64,000 bases of DNA from NCBI RefSeq assembly GCF_026965555.1, contig NZ_CP114040.1, positions 4,774,001 to 4,838,000 of the forward strand, given 5' to 3'. Every line of letters begins with the position of its first letter. Position 1 is the first letter of the stretch. Positions 1-7,780 of this stretch are shown piece by piece. The notes beneath the pieces were generated by a model. It was not told the origin of the DNA. It made no database searches and was given only the letters and a program-made list of their open reading frames with translations. A program made the position numbers and the translations under genes. The DNA comes from Nannocystis punicea. GTDB taxonomy: Bacteria; Myxococcota_A; Polyangia; Nannocystales; Nannocystaceae.

Positions 1-582
1 CGCGGCCAGCCAGGTCGGGGCTTTGGAGGCGCGGCCGCCGGCGTCGACGACGAGCTCGGCGCGCAGGTCGTCGGGCGCGAGCTCGGGGGCGCCGCTGCGG
101 CGATGGACCTGGACGCCGACGATCCGGTCGCCCGCCGCCTGAAGGCCGGTGACCTCGAGGCCCGAGCACACCTGGACGCGGCCGTCGGCGAGCAGGGCAG
201 CGCGCGCGTGGTACTCGAGCAGGCCGCGGGTGCAGGCGCGCGAGCGCAGCGGCGAGGGCACCCGCGGCGCCTGACCGAAGGGGGTGTGCCAGGCGACGTC
301 GTCCAGCCAGTCGATCTCGTGGGCGCCCGCGGCCGTCAGCGCGTCGCCGAGGGCGGGGAACTGGTCGCTCAGGATCTGCCAGCCGCGCGTCAGCAGGACG
401 TGGACGTGGTGGCTCTGCGGGGCGCCGGCGCGCGGGTCCGGGCCGGCCGGCAAGGCGTCGCGATCGAGGAGGGTGACGCGCTCGAAGTGACGCGTGAGCA
501 CGCGAGCCGCGAGGAGACCGGCGATGCCGCCGCCGACCACGATCGCGCGGCGACGGGCCGGCGCGGAGCCTGATGTGGGCAT
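1..582 (-). CDS. FAD-dependent monooxygenase, N-terminal part (runs off window start)
   Basis: Open from an ATG at 582 to the window edge (194 codons, no stop). The N-terminus has a Rossmann dinucleotide-binding motif, IVVGGGIAGLLAARVL, followed by an acidic residue in LLDRD, as in group A flavin monooxygenases and related FAD epoxidases. A segment SHHVHVLLTRG resembles the flavin-contact region of that family. The substrate cannot be told because the C-terminal half is missing. A TATCAC box ends exactly 6 nt before the ATG and no Shine-Dalgarno sequence is visible, so the mRNA may be leaderless. Confidence 0.8.
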   Translation of the reverse strand, partial: MPTSGSAPARRRAIVVGGGIAGLLAARVLTRHFERVTLLDRDALPAGPDPRAGAPQSHHVHVLLTRGWQILSDQFPALGDALTAAGAHEIDWLDDVAWHTPFGQAPRVPSPLRSRACTRGLLEYHARAALLADGRVQVCSGLEVTGLQAAGDRIVGVQVHRRSGAPELAPDDLRAELVVDAGGRASKAPTWLAA

Positions 583-795
583 GGCGCAGTGATACGACAG
601 CGCGGCCACGGCCGGAAGCGGGCCCGCTTGCAGGGGGGGCGCGCGATCGCCCGCACCGGGTCGGCGAGGTCGGCGAGCTCGCCGACCAGGAGGTTCAGGT
701 CCGGAGGTCGCGTACGCGGGCCGAGGCGGGCTGGCTGAAGAGACAGGTTGTGGACGGTCGTCGCGGGGAGCGGCTTCGCCGGCGGCGATGGAGGA

Positions 796-809
796 TGTCT
801 GAAGAGACA
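796..809. repeat. Dispersed palindrome copy, TGTCT-GAAG-AGACA
   Basis: Copy of the 14-bp interrupted palindrome, with matched changes in both arms (C to T on the left, G to A on the right) so that pairing is kept. A half copy (agacaggt) lies about 60 bp upstream. Between 583 and 964 I see nothing else convincing. Confidence 0.6.
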
Positions 810-964
810 GGTCGGTAGTAGCGACGGTGATCGACTGCACGCGGCGGCCGACTCGCCGCTCGAGCGGGCAAGCGGTGCGGAAGGCGGAGTGCTCGCAATC
901 GCAGGTGTCGGCGGTGCTGCGATTCGCGGGTCGATGCATACGAGCTTCCGCACGAACTTTCGCC

Positions 965-993
965 TTGACCGGGTGCGGGGCCGCGTGTATCCC
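965..993 (+). promoter_or_regulatory. Sigma-70-type promoter of the threonine leader
   Basis: TTGACC at 965-970, a 17-bp spacer and TATCCC at 988-993. The expected transcription start falls about 7 nt downstream, next to the leader-peptide ATG at 1001, so the leader would be read from an almost leaderless transcript. Confidence 0.5.
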
Positions 994-1000
994 CAAATCG

Positions 1001-1075
1001 ATGCTCCGGCGCGCCACCACCGCGACCACTACCACCACCCTTCCGGGTGGGGTCGGTCGCGTGCGCGTGCGCTGA
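1001..1075 (+). CDS. Threonine-rich leader peptide of an attenuator
   Basis: A 24-codon ORF reading MLRRATTATTTTTLPGGVG and then VRVR-type residues to a TGA at 1073-1075. Seven of its residues are Thr, five of them consecutive (codons 9-13), as in the thr operon leader of enterobacteria. It lies just upstream of a threonyl-tRNA synthetase gene and is followed by a hairpin with a T run. Slow decoding of the Thr codons when charged tRNA-Thr is scarce would stall a ribosome over 1016-1039 and change the folding downstream. No Shine-Dalgarno sequence is seen; the promoter position suggests leaderless initiation. Ribosome-mediated attenuation is inferred from sequence layout. Confidence 0.75.
   Translation: MLRRATTATTTTTLPGGVGRVRVR
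1035..1050 (+). promoter_or_regulatory. Leader hairpin 1:2 of the threonine attenuator
   Basis: CCACCC-TTCC-GGGTGG forms a perfect 6-bp stem that overlaps the last Thr codons. Its right arm, extended as GGGTGGGG (1045-1052), can instead pair with CCCCGCCC (1102-1109), which is the left arm of the terminator. The three pairings are mutually exclusive, as in classic attenuators. Confidence 0.65.
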
Positions 1076-1098
1076 GAGTCTCGTACACACGCCCTGCG

Positions 1099-1126
1099 AA
1101 GCCCCGCCCGAGCCGGCGGGGCTTTT
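1099..1126 (+). terminator. Attenuator terminator ahead of the threonyl-tRNA synthetase gene
   Basis: AAGCCCCGCC, a CGAGCC loop, then GGCGGGGCTTTT: a 10-bp stem counting A:T pairs, ending in a run of four T. It lies 24 nt after the leader stop codon and 59 nt before the synthetase start, where transcription would end when Thr codons are read quickly. Confidence 0.8.
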
Positions 1127-1184
1127 GCGCGCATGGTGGCGTCGCTCCGTCCGGCCGGCCCTTTCCACCCCGGAGACCGCCGCC

Positions 1185-2405
1185 ATGAGCCACGACATCA
1201 GCCCCAATTCCGTCCTCGACGCCCACGACCACCGCGCCCTCGGCCCCCGCCTCGGCCTGTTCCATCTGCAGGAAGAGGCGCCGGCGATGGTGTTCTGGCA
1301 CCCCCGCGGCCTGATCCTCGCCCGCGCGCTCGAGGACGCGGCCCGCCGCCGCGCCAGCGCCGACGGCTATCGCGAGGTCCGTACGCCGCAATTGTTGAGA
1401 CAGCCGATCTGGGAGAAGAGCGGCCACTGGCAGCATTTCCGCCAGGGAATGTTCGCAGTCGCCGACGAGGGCTGCGGGGCGGCGCTGAAGCCGGTCAGCT
1501 GCCCAGGCCACATCCAGATCGCCCAGCGCAGCGCGCTGTCGTACCGCGACCTGCCGCTGCGCCTGTGCGAGTTCGGGCTGTGCCACCGCGACGAGCCGAG
1601 CGGGACGCTGCACGGGCTGTTCCGACTGCGTCAATTCACGCAGGACGACGGCCACGTGTTCTGCGCGGAGGACCAGATCGCGGCCGAGATCGTGCGATTC
1701 TGCCGGGGGGCCCGCGAGTTCTACGCGGGCTTCGGCTTCGAGGAGTTCGCGGTGGGACTGTCGACGCGTCCGCCGGAGCGGGTGGGCGACGATTCGCTGT
1801 GGGACCGCGCGGAGGCCCAACTGGCGGCGGCGGCCCGCGAGGCGGGGCTCGAGTACGTGGTGCAGCCGGGCGAGGGCGCGTTCTACGGGCCGAAGCTCGA
1901 GTTCTCGCTGCGCGACCGCCTGGGCCGCTCGTGGCAGTGCGGGACGATCCAGCTCGACTTCAACCTGCCGGAGCGCTTCGGCCTGCATTACATCGACGAG
2001 GCCGGCCAGCGCCGCCGCCCGGCGATGCTCCACCGGGCGATCTACGGCAGCCTCGAGCGCTTCCTGGCGATCGTGCTCGAGCACCACGCGGGGGCGCTCC
2101 CGGCCTGGCTGGCGCCCGTGCAGGTGGTGGTGGCTCCCGTCGCTCCGGGGCAGCAGGCTGCGGCGGAGTCGGCGGCGGCGGAGCTGCGCGCGGCAGGGGT
2201 CCGCGTGGAGCTCGACGACCGCCGCGAGACGCTGGCGCGCCGGGTCGCGGAGGCGCACGCGCAAGGGGTGCCGATGTTCGTCGTCATCGGGGCGCGCGAG
2301 GCGGCGAGTGAGGCGATGACGCTGCGCGTCCGCGAGGTGCAGCAGGTGCTGCCGCGGGCGCAGGCGGTGGCGCAGATCGCTCGGGACTGCGCGCCGCCGG
2401 TATGA
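1185..2405 (+). CDS. thrS: Threonyl-tRNA synthetase, short form lacking TGS and editing domains
   Basis: Class II synthetase that charges tRNA-Thr. The protein (406 aa) starts directly in the catalytic core: DHRALGPRLGLFHLQEEAPAM (motif 1 region), CHRDEPSGTLHGLFRLRQFT with QDDGHVFC (motif 2), and a motif 3 ending GSLERFLAIVLEHHAG. An anticodon-binding domain follows from about residue 310. Full bacterial ThrRS is about 640 aa with N-terminal TGS and editing domains, both absent here. ATG 1185 is chosen because GGAG lies 9 nt upstream and homology begins soon after; longer in-frame starts would run through the terminator hairpin. Lack of editing suggests either a second full-length ThrRS or a separate Ser-tRNA-Thr deacylase elsewhere. 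Control by the upstream attenuator is strongly suggested. Confidence 0.88.
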   Translation: MSHDISPNSVLDAHDHRALGPRLGLFHLQEEAPAMVFWHPRGLILARALEDAARRRASADGYREVRTPQLLRQPIWEKSGHWQHFRQGMFAVADEGCGAALKPVSCPGHIQIAQRSALSYRDLPLRLCEFGLCHRDEPSGTLHGLFRLRQFTQDDGHVFCAEDQIAAEIVRFCRGAREFYAGFGFEEFAVGLSTRPPERVGDDSLWDRAEAQLAAAAREAGLEYVVQPGEGAFYGPKLEFSLRDRLGRSWQCGTIQLDFNLPERFGLHYIDEAGQRRRPAMLHRAIYGSLERFLAIVLEHHAGALPAWLAPVQVVVAPVAPGQQAAAESAAAELRAAGVRVELDDRRETLARRVAEAHAQGVPMFVVIGAREAASEAMTLRVREVQQVLPRAQAVAQIARDCAPPV

Positions 2406-2462
2406 GCGGGGGCAGTTCTCGTGCGTGGGGGAGGGATCGGCGGTTCGCGAACTGCCGAGGCC

Positions 2463-2578
2463 GCCGTGCAGCGGTCGGGGACGCGGGCCGGCGCCCAGTC
2501 CTCGCGGATGCACCCTCCTTCGTCGGGCGCATCTCGCTGCGGATGGGCGCCGACCCGCGTCCCCGACCGCTGCACGGC
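2463..2578. repeat. Long inverted repeat (35-bp arms)
   Basis: 2463-2497 and 2544-2578 are reverse complements over 35 bp with one mismatch, separated by 46 bp that itself contains a GATGC/GCATC pair. A GTTCGCGAAC palindrome lies just upstream, near 2443. The element sits after the synthetase stop and may act as a terminator or be a small fold-back element. No ORF is convincing between 2406 and 3649. Confidence 0.75.
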
Positions 2579-2651
2579 CAGCCTCGTGGGTGGCCCGAGC
2601 GCCGGTCGTGGGCTTCGCCGGGAGCTTCTTCGCTGCGCAGGCCCTCTCCGC

Positions 2652-2683
2652 GCGATGGCCGGCCGGGGCCGGCCGGCCATCGC
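2652..2683. repeat. Perfect 14-bp-arm hairpin
   Basis: GCGATGGCCGGCCG, loop GGGC, CGGCCGGCCATCGC. A very stable stem without a T run. It could act as a bidirectional terminator or be part of the same repeat-rich spacer. Confidence 0.6.
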
Positions 2684-2816
2684 ACGGACCTCTCGACGTC
2701 CTATCCGGCGCTCGCCGGTGGTGCGGCGATGGGCGGCACGGCGGGGGCGAGTCGGTGCGAGCGCGGCGACGGAGCGGTGCGAGGAGCTGGATCCTCGCGC
2801 CGGCAGAGCGCGGTCT

Positions 2817-3260
2817 GGCTGGCCTTGGGGACATCTGTTCGTGGGGCGTGGCGGGAGGTCTGCACGAGCGCGGCGCTCGTCGGTGTGAGGAGCCGTGGTT
2901 GGCTGTCCTTCGGGACATCTGAGGGCGTTGCGCGGAGGGAGGTCCTCACGAGCGCGGTGCTTCATCGGTGTGAGGAGCCGGGTCTGGCTGTCCTTCGGGA
3001 CATCTGAGGGCGTTGCGCGGAGGGAGGTCCTCACGAGCGCGGTACTGCGTCGGTGCGAGGAGCCGGGGATGGCTGTCCTTCGGGACATCTGAGGGCGTTG
3101 CGCGGAGGGAGGGCCTCACGAGCGCGGCGATGAGTCGGTGTGAGGTCAGGATCCTCGCCTCGAGGAGGCGCCGATGGGCTGTCTTCACGGACAGGTGAGA
3201 GCGTCGGGCGAAAGGAGATCCGCACGGGGATGGCGAGGAGGTGCGATGCTTTGTACGGAT
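2817..3260. repeat. Tandem array of about five 85-bp units carrying the dispersed palindrome
   Basis: Units begin near 2817, 2901, 2986, 3071 and 3177 (periods 84, 85, 85, 106). The middle three are nearly identical and each holds TGTCC-TTCG-GGACA (2904-2917, 2989-3002, 3074-3087). The last holds TGTCT-TCAC-GGACA (3180-3193); the first is degenerate. The units contain stop codons in the forward frames and no credible protein is encoded. Between 3260 and 3650 I see nothing else. Confidence 0.85.
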
Positions 3261-3649
3261 TCGTGGCACCTGGCGTCGGGCCGCGGACTCTGGTGATTCG
3301 CGGCCCGCGAGTCCGGCGAATACGCCGAGCGGGATGCGGCTGCGGTGCGGGGCGCGAGGGGCGGGCGGGCGAGGGTGGCGCGAGGGCGCGAGCGGGGAAT
3401 GGGGTGTCGAGAAATTCGCCGCGGCATTGCGAATCGGACAGACCCGGGGGCGAGGGAGATCGCCCGCGTCGCGCGGGCCGGAGGCCGGGCGCTCGGGCCG
3501 CCCGTGGCTGGCGGGGAGCCGCTCGCGGCCTGTCTGGGGGGCCGTAGCCGCGGGTCTGGCTCCGGGGGATGGGCGAAAGCGCGCGTCGCGCTCCTGGACT
3601 TCTGCCACTCGTCGGCGGGGCCGTGGTGAGCGAAAGTCGGGCCCTCGGC

Positions 3650-4720
3650 ATGACCGTCCACGCCCCCAAGCCCATCACCGCGCTCGAGGCGCTGGAGCGC
3701 GCGCAGTGGATCGCGTTCGCTCCGTTCGTGTTTCAGGCGGCCCGCGTGCTGCGCGACCGCGGGATCCTCCTCGCCATCGAGCGCAGCCGGGACGGGCTCA
3801 CGCTCGAGGAGGTCGCGGCGGCGGCGGAGCTGCCGATCTACGGGACGCGCGTGGTGCTCGAGGCGGGGCTCGGGATCGGGCTCGTGACGGAGGTCGAGGG
3901 CCGCTATCGCCTGACCAAGACCGGCGTGTACGTGCAACACGACCCGATGACGCGGGCCAACTTCGACTTCACCCGCGACGTGAATTACCACGGGATCGCG
4001 GGGCTCGACGCGGCGGTGGCGTCGGGCAAGCCGGAGGGGCTCAAGGTGTTCGGCGAGTGGCCGACGGTGTACGCGGGGCTGTCGCAGCTGCCGGAGTCGG
4101 TGCGAAAGTCGTGGTTTCAGTTCGACCACTACTATTCCGACGGGGCGTTCGGGGCGGCGCTGCCGCTGGTGTTCGCGGGCAAGCCGAAGCGGCTGCTCGA
4201 CATCGGCGGCAACACGGGCAAGTGGGCGGCGGCGTGCATGAAGCACGACGCCGACGTCGAGGTGACGCTGATGGACCTGCCGGGCCAGCTGCGCAACGCC
4301 GAGCAGAACCTGCGCGAGGCGGGGCTGCTGGCGCGCGCGCGCTTCCTCGAGGCGGACCTGCTCGACGAGCGCACGGTGATCCCGGGCGACTTCGACGCGA
4401 TCTGGATGAGCCAGTTCCTCGATTGCTTCTCCGAGGCCGAGATCGTGTCGATCCTGCGCCGCTGCGTGGCGGCGACCGGGCCAAATTGCAAGATCTACAT
4501 CCTCGAGGCGTTCTGGGACCGCCAGCGCTTCGAGGCCGCGAGCTTCTGCCTGCAGATGACGTCGCTGTACTTCACGGCGATCGCCAACGGCACCAGCCAG
4601 ATGTACCGCTCGACGACCTTCCTCGCCTGCGTGCACGCGGCCGGCCTCGAGGTCGAGCGCGAGTACGACGACCTCGGGGTCAGTCACACGCTGCTGGTGT
4701 GCCGCCCGCGACCGATGTGA
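3650..4720 (+). CDS. SAM-dependent O-methyltransferase-type enzyme
   Basis: A 356-aa protein of the plant/bacterial O-methyltransferase type (PF00891-like): an N-terminal winged-helix dimerisation part (residues 10-100, with LTLEEVAAAAELPIYGTRVVLEAG) and a C-terminal Rossmann domain. SAM motif I is LLDIGGNTGKWA (about residues 183-194), followed by DLPGQL and the acidic loop MSQFLDCFSE. Such enzymes methylate hydroxyls of small aromatic or polyketide-like molecules; the substrate is not predictable here. ATG 3650 is chosen at the start of homology; an in-frame GTG lies a few codons upstream. It stands alone between repeat-rich DNA and the M16 genes. Confidence 0.8.
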   Translation: MTVHAPKPITALEALERAQWIAFAPFVFQAARVLRDRGILLAIERSRDGLTLEEVAAAAELPIYGTRVVLEAGLGIGLVTEVEGRYRLTKTGVYVQHDPMTRANFDFTRDVNYHGIAGLDAAVASGKPEGLKVFGEWPTVYAGLSQLPESVRKSWFQFDHYYSDGAFGAALPLVFAGKPKRLLDIGGNTGKWAAACMKHDADVEVTLMDLPGQLRNAEQNLREAGLLARARFLEADLLDERTVIPGDFDAIWMSQFLDCFSEAEIVSILRRCVAATGPNCKIYILEAFWDRQRFEAASFCLQMTSLYFTAIANGTSQMYRSTTFLACVHAAGLEVEREYDDLGVSHTLLVCRPRPM

Positions 4721-4753
4721 CGGCGAGGCGGTGACGGCCCGCGGGTGAGGACG

Positions 4754-4778
4754 GCGGTCGCGTCCGATCGGCGACCGC
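4754..4778. terminator. Hairpin after the methyltransferase gene
   Basis: GCGGTCGC, 9-nt loop, GCGACCGC; perfect 8-bp arms, no T run, 34 bp past the stop codon. Possible intrinsic or Rho-assisted terminator. Confidence 0.4.
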
Positions 4779-4815
4779 GGCGCCGAAGCGCGGGCTCGCG
4801 GTACCTTGATCGGCG

Positions 4816-6108
4816 ATGCTCGCCGCCGTGCTCGCGCTGCTCGCCGCTCCGATCGTGACGCCGGGCCAGGACGCGCATTACCGGCTCGACAACGGGCTGG
4901 AGGTGATCCTCCGCCACGATCGGCGAGCCCCGCTGGTGGCGGCGCGGCTGCGCGTCCACGCGGGCAGCGTCGACGACCCGCGCGGGCGCAGCGGGCTGGC
5001 CCACGTGGTCGAACACGTGGCCCACGAGGGCTCGACGCACGTCGATCGCGGCCGCCGCGAGGGCCTCGAATACGCGCTGTCGGCCCACGCGAACAACGCG
5101 GAGACGGGGTTCTACGCGACGGAGTATTACTATACCGCGCCAGCGCAGGCGACCGAGCACGTGCTGTGGATCGAGGCCGATCGCCTGGGCTTCGTGCGCG
5201 GCCAGCACGGCGAGACGACGCTGGCGGAGGTGCGGCGGATCGTGCTCAACGAGCGGCGCCAGCGGGCGGAGCAAGACCCCCTGGCGCGGCTCGAGATCCA
5301 GGCGATGACCGCGTTGTTCCCGGCAGAGCATCCGTATCACGGGGCCATCGTCGGCAGCGCGGACGATCTGGCGGCGGCGAGGATCGCCGATGTCGACGCG
5401 TTCCTCGCCGCGTGGGTCCAGCCGGGCAACGCGACTCTGGTGATGGTGGGCGACCTGCCGGCCGAGACGCCGGCGTGGATCGAGCGGCAGTTCGGCGGGC
5501 TGCCGGGTCGGCCGCGACCGACCGCGCGCGGGGTGCCGCCGGTGACGCGCTCGAGCGAGCTGCGTCTGGCGGCGGAGCGACCGGTCGGCGCGGCCCCTGC
5601 GGTGCTGATGGCCTGGCCGTCGCCGGCGCTCGACGCCGAGGGGGACGCTGCGGCCGATGTGCTGGCCGAGGCGCTCGAGCGCGGCGGATTCTTCCGCCTG
5701 GCCCGCGCGGAGGGTCCGCCGCAGGTGGCCGAATTTCAGGCGACGCAGCGCAGCCTGCCGAATCAGTCGATCTTCTTCGTGCGGGTGATCGGCCGGGTCG
5801 GCGGCTCGCCGGCGCAGCTGATCGCGGAGGTCGATCGCGTGCTCGCGGAGGTGGCCGCGGGGGCGCTGGCGGAGCCTGCGGTGCGACGCGCTCGCTCGCG
5901 GATCGTGCGAGAGCATCGCAGCGCGCAGCAAGACCTGCAGGACCGCGCGGCCATCCTGGCGGACGAGGCGGCCGCGGGCAAACCGCTCGGCGGATCGCAA
6001 GACGTTGCGGAGTGGACGGCGGTGACGCCCGCGGCGGTGGCCCGCTTCGCCCGCGAGGTGCTGCGACCCGAGGCCCGCGTGGCGGTGGTGGCGGAGGGCG
6101 AGCGATGA
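4816..6108 (+). CDS. M16 family zinc metallopeptidase (active subunit)
   Basis: A 430-aa insulinase/processing-peptidase-like protein with a short hydrophobic N-terminus that may be a signal peptide. The inverted zinc motif HxxEH is visible as HVVEH in GLAHVVEHVAHEG (about residues 64-76), with a downstream glutamate in the stretch LAEVRRIVLNE. The second M16 lobe follows. Bacterial M16 proteins often act as pairs of an active and an inactive subunit, and the next gene fits the partner role. TACCTT ends 8 nt before the ATG with no Shine-Dalgarno sequence. The 3' end lies in a local triplication. Confidence 0.87.
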   Translation: MLAAVLALLAAPIVTPGQDAHYRLDNGLEVILRHDRRAPLVAARLRVHAGSVDDPRGRSGLAHVVEHVAHEGSTHVDRGRREGLEYALSAHANNAETGFYATEYYYTAPAQATEHVLWIEADRLGFVRGQHGETTLAEVRRIVLNERRQRAEQDPLARLEIQAMTALFPAEHPYHGAIVGSADDLAAARIADVDAFLAAWVQPGNATLVMVGDLPAETPAWIERQFGGLPGRPRPTARGVPPVTRSSELRLAAERPVGAAPAVLMAWPSPALDAEGDAAADVLAEALERGGFFRLARAEGPPQVAEFQATQRSLPNQSIFFVRVIGRVGGSPAQLIAEVDRVLAEVAAGALAEPAVRRARSRIVREHRSAQQDLQDRAAILADEAAAGKPLGGSQDVAEWTAVTPAAVARFAREVLRPEARVAVVAEGER

Positions 6109-6233
6109 GCTCGAGGATGCGTCGCGGTGCGCCGGAAACCGGTGGCGCAGGTGGTGGCGGAGGGCGAGCGAGGAACGAGGGAGGTGCGTCGATCGCCGGG
6201 TGCGGCGCGGGCCGTGGTGGCGGAGGGTGAGCG
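6084..6233. repeat. Local triplication at the M16 gene junction
   Basis: A 20-bp segment (gtggtggcggaggg[c/t]gagcg) recurs ending at 6104, 6170 and 6233, spaced 66 and 64 bp. The first copy contains the end of the upstream gene. The copies separate two genes that may once have been directly coupled and blur the start of the second. Confidence 0.6.
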
Positions 6234-6272
6234 GCGAGCGATGGGCGACGCGGGCGAAGGACCCGGACGTGG

Positions 6273-7598
6273 TTGCTCTCGGGGGCGCTGCTGGGCGCGT
6301 GCGCCGGCAATCAGTCGTGGCGGCACACGGGGCCCGAGCTGCCGGGCGAGGCGCCGCCGGTGGTCGCGCCGCGGGTCGAGCGGAGCGGGCCGTCGCTGCT
6401 GCAGGTGCGGCGGGCCGGGCCGACGGCGGCGATCGGTCTGGTCTTGCGGACAGGTGGGGAGATCGATCCGCCGCTCGGGAGCTTCACCCTCGAGCTGCTG
6501 GCGCGCGGGCCCGATCGCGCCGTCGAGGACGCGCTGGGCGAGCTCGGCGGGGCGATCGAGGTGGTGTGGCTCGGGGACGGGGCGCTGCTGCAGGTCGAGG
6601 TCGAGGCGTCGGCGTGGAAGCCGGCGCTGGCGATCTTGACGGCGGCGGTGCGCAGGCCGGAGCTCACCGCGGAGGACGTCGAGGTGCTGCGGAGCGAGCG
6701 GCTGGCCGCGCTGCAGCGGCGCGACGGCGATCCGGCCGGGCGGGCGCTGCACCTGCTGCAGCGCCGCTCCGCGCCCGGCCTCGACGCGCTCGGCGAGGCG
6801 CGGGCGACGGCTGGCTGGTCGATCGAACATGTCCGAAAGGCGCATGAGCAGTGGCTGCGGGCCCGGCCGGCGCTGGTGTTCGTCGGCGAGGCGCCGCGGG
6901 CCGAGCTGGCGCAGGCGGCCGCGGACGCGCTGGCCGATTGGCCCCTGTCGACGGAGGGGCGGGCGGCCGCGCCGGGGCCGGTCCTGCCGCGCCGCGAGGT
7001 GCTGGTGGTGCCGCGGCCCGGGCTGGCCCAGACGGCGATCGCGGTGGGTCGAACGGTCGCCGGCGACGCCGACGACCTCGCGCTCGAGCTGGCGTCGGCG
7101 GTGGTCGGCTCGGCCCTGCGTGAGGTGCTACGGCGCGAGCGCGGCGACACGTACAGCGTGTCCGTCAGCCACGCGCCGGCCGGTCGCGGCGGCCTGCTGG
7201 CGATCGAGACCCAGGTCGACGCGAAAGCGACCGGATCGTCGCTGCGGGCGATGTTCTCGCAGCTGAGGTCGGTGCAGGGCCGCTTCCTGACCGGCGACCT
7301 GCTGCGCCTGCTCGGGCGGGCGTTCCAGGTCGAGCGCATGCTGGGACACCAGCGCCGCTCGGCGGTGGTCGAGGCCGTCGCGCGCATGCAGGCGGGCGGA
7401 CGCCCCGACGACGCCCTCGCGGACGAGCTGCGCCGCCTCGGCGCGGTGCGCGACGACGACGTGGAGCGCGCGCTGGCGGAGTGGTTCGAACCGGCGCAGC
7501 TGCAGGTGGTGCTGGTCGGCGATCCCGAGACGATCCGCGCCCAGGTCGAGCCGCTCGGCCTCGGTCCGCTGAAGCTGATCGACGACGGTGTTCATTAA
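6273..7598 (+). CDS. M16-like lipoprotein, inactive partner subunit
   Basis: Related to M16 peptidases (IGLVLRTGGEIDPPLGSFTLELLARG) but with no HxxEH, so probably the structural partner of the preceding enzyme. The N-terminus has a lipobox, LSGALLGAC. The start is uncertain: the only canonical codon in frame is TTG 6273, yet the frame stays open upstream to a stop at 6228 and encodes Arg-rich residues that would complete the signal peptide. ATG 6241 is in another frame. Either a non-standard start or a lesion in the triplicated region is possible. TAA at 7596-7598. Confidence 0.78.
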   Translation: MLSGALLGACAGNQSWRHTGPELPGEAPPVVAPRVERSGPSLLQVRRAGPTAAIGLVLRTGGEIDPPLGSFTLELLARGPDRAVEDALGELGGAIEVVWLGDGALLQVEVEASAWKPALAILTAAVRRPELTAEDVEVLRSERLAALQRRDGDPAGRALHLLQRRSAPGLDALGEARATAGWSIEHVRKAHEQWLRARPALVFVGEAPRAELAQAAADALADWPLSTEGRAAAPGPVLPRREVLVVPRPGLAQTAIAVGRTVAGDADDLALELASAVVGSALREVLRRERGDTYSVSVSHAPAGRGGLLAIETQVDAKATGSSLRAMFSQLRSVQGRFLTGDLLRLLGRAFQVERMLGHQRRSAVVEAVARMQAGGRPDDALADELRRLGAVRDDDVERALAEWFEPAQLQVVLVGDPETIRAQVEPLGLGPLKLIDDGVH

Positions 7599-7633
7599 TC
7601 GACGGCGCCATGGCCCCCGGCCTCGTGCTTTTC

Positions 7634-7700
7634 AGGACATGTTCATGAGGGCATGTTTGATAGTGCATGTTCTGTTGGACATGTCTTTATCTACATGAAG
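7634..7700. repeat. Cluster of dispersed palindrome copies between convergent genes
   Basis: TGTTC-TGTT-GGACA at 7668-7681 is flanked by further half copies (ggacatgttcatg, gggcatgtttg, acatgtcttt). The stretch is clearly richer in A/T than its neighbours. It lies between two convergent genes and could serve as their shared terminator. Confidence 0.6.
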
Positions 7701-7780
7701 CGAGCGGACGCAAAACGCCGGGAGCCCGGACTCGGGCTGCCCGGCGGGGGGATCGTCGATGACGTCGAGGGGTGTGCGGC

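Noticed and set aside
2817..3260. Tandem array as a CRISPR
   Set aside because: Whole 85-bp units are near-identical with no short repeat alternating with unique spacers, and no cas genes are present.
3140..3547. 135-codon plus-strand ORF in the repeat spacer
   Set aside because: Arg/Gly-rich composition, begins within the tandem array, no family resemblance.
6105..6230. Small ORF between the M16 genes
   Set aside because: It lies wholly within the local triplication and is Gly/Arg-rich with no start signal.
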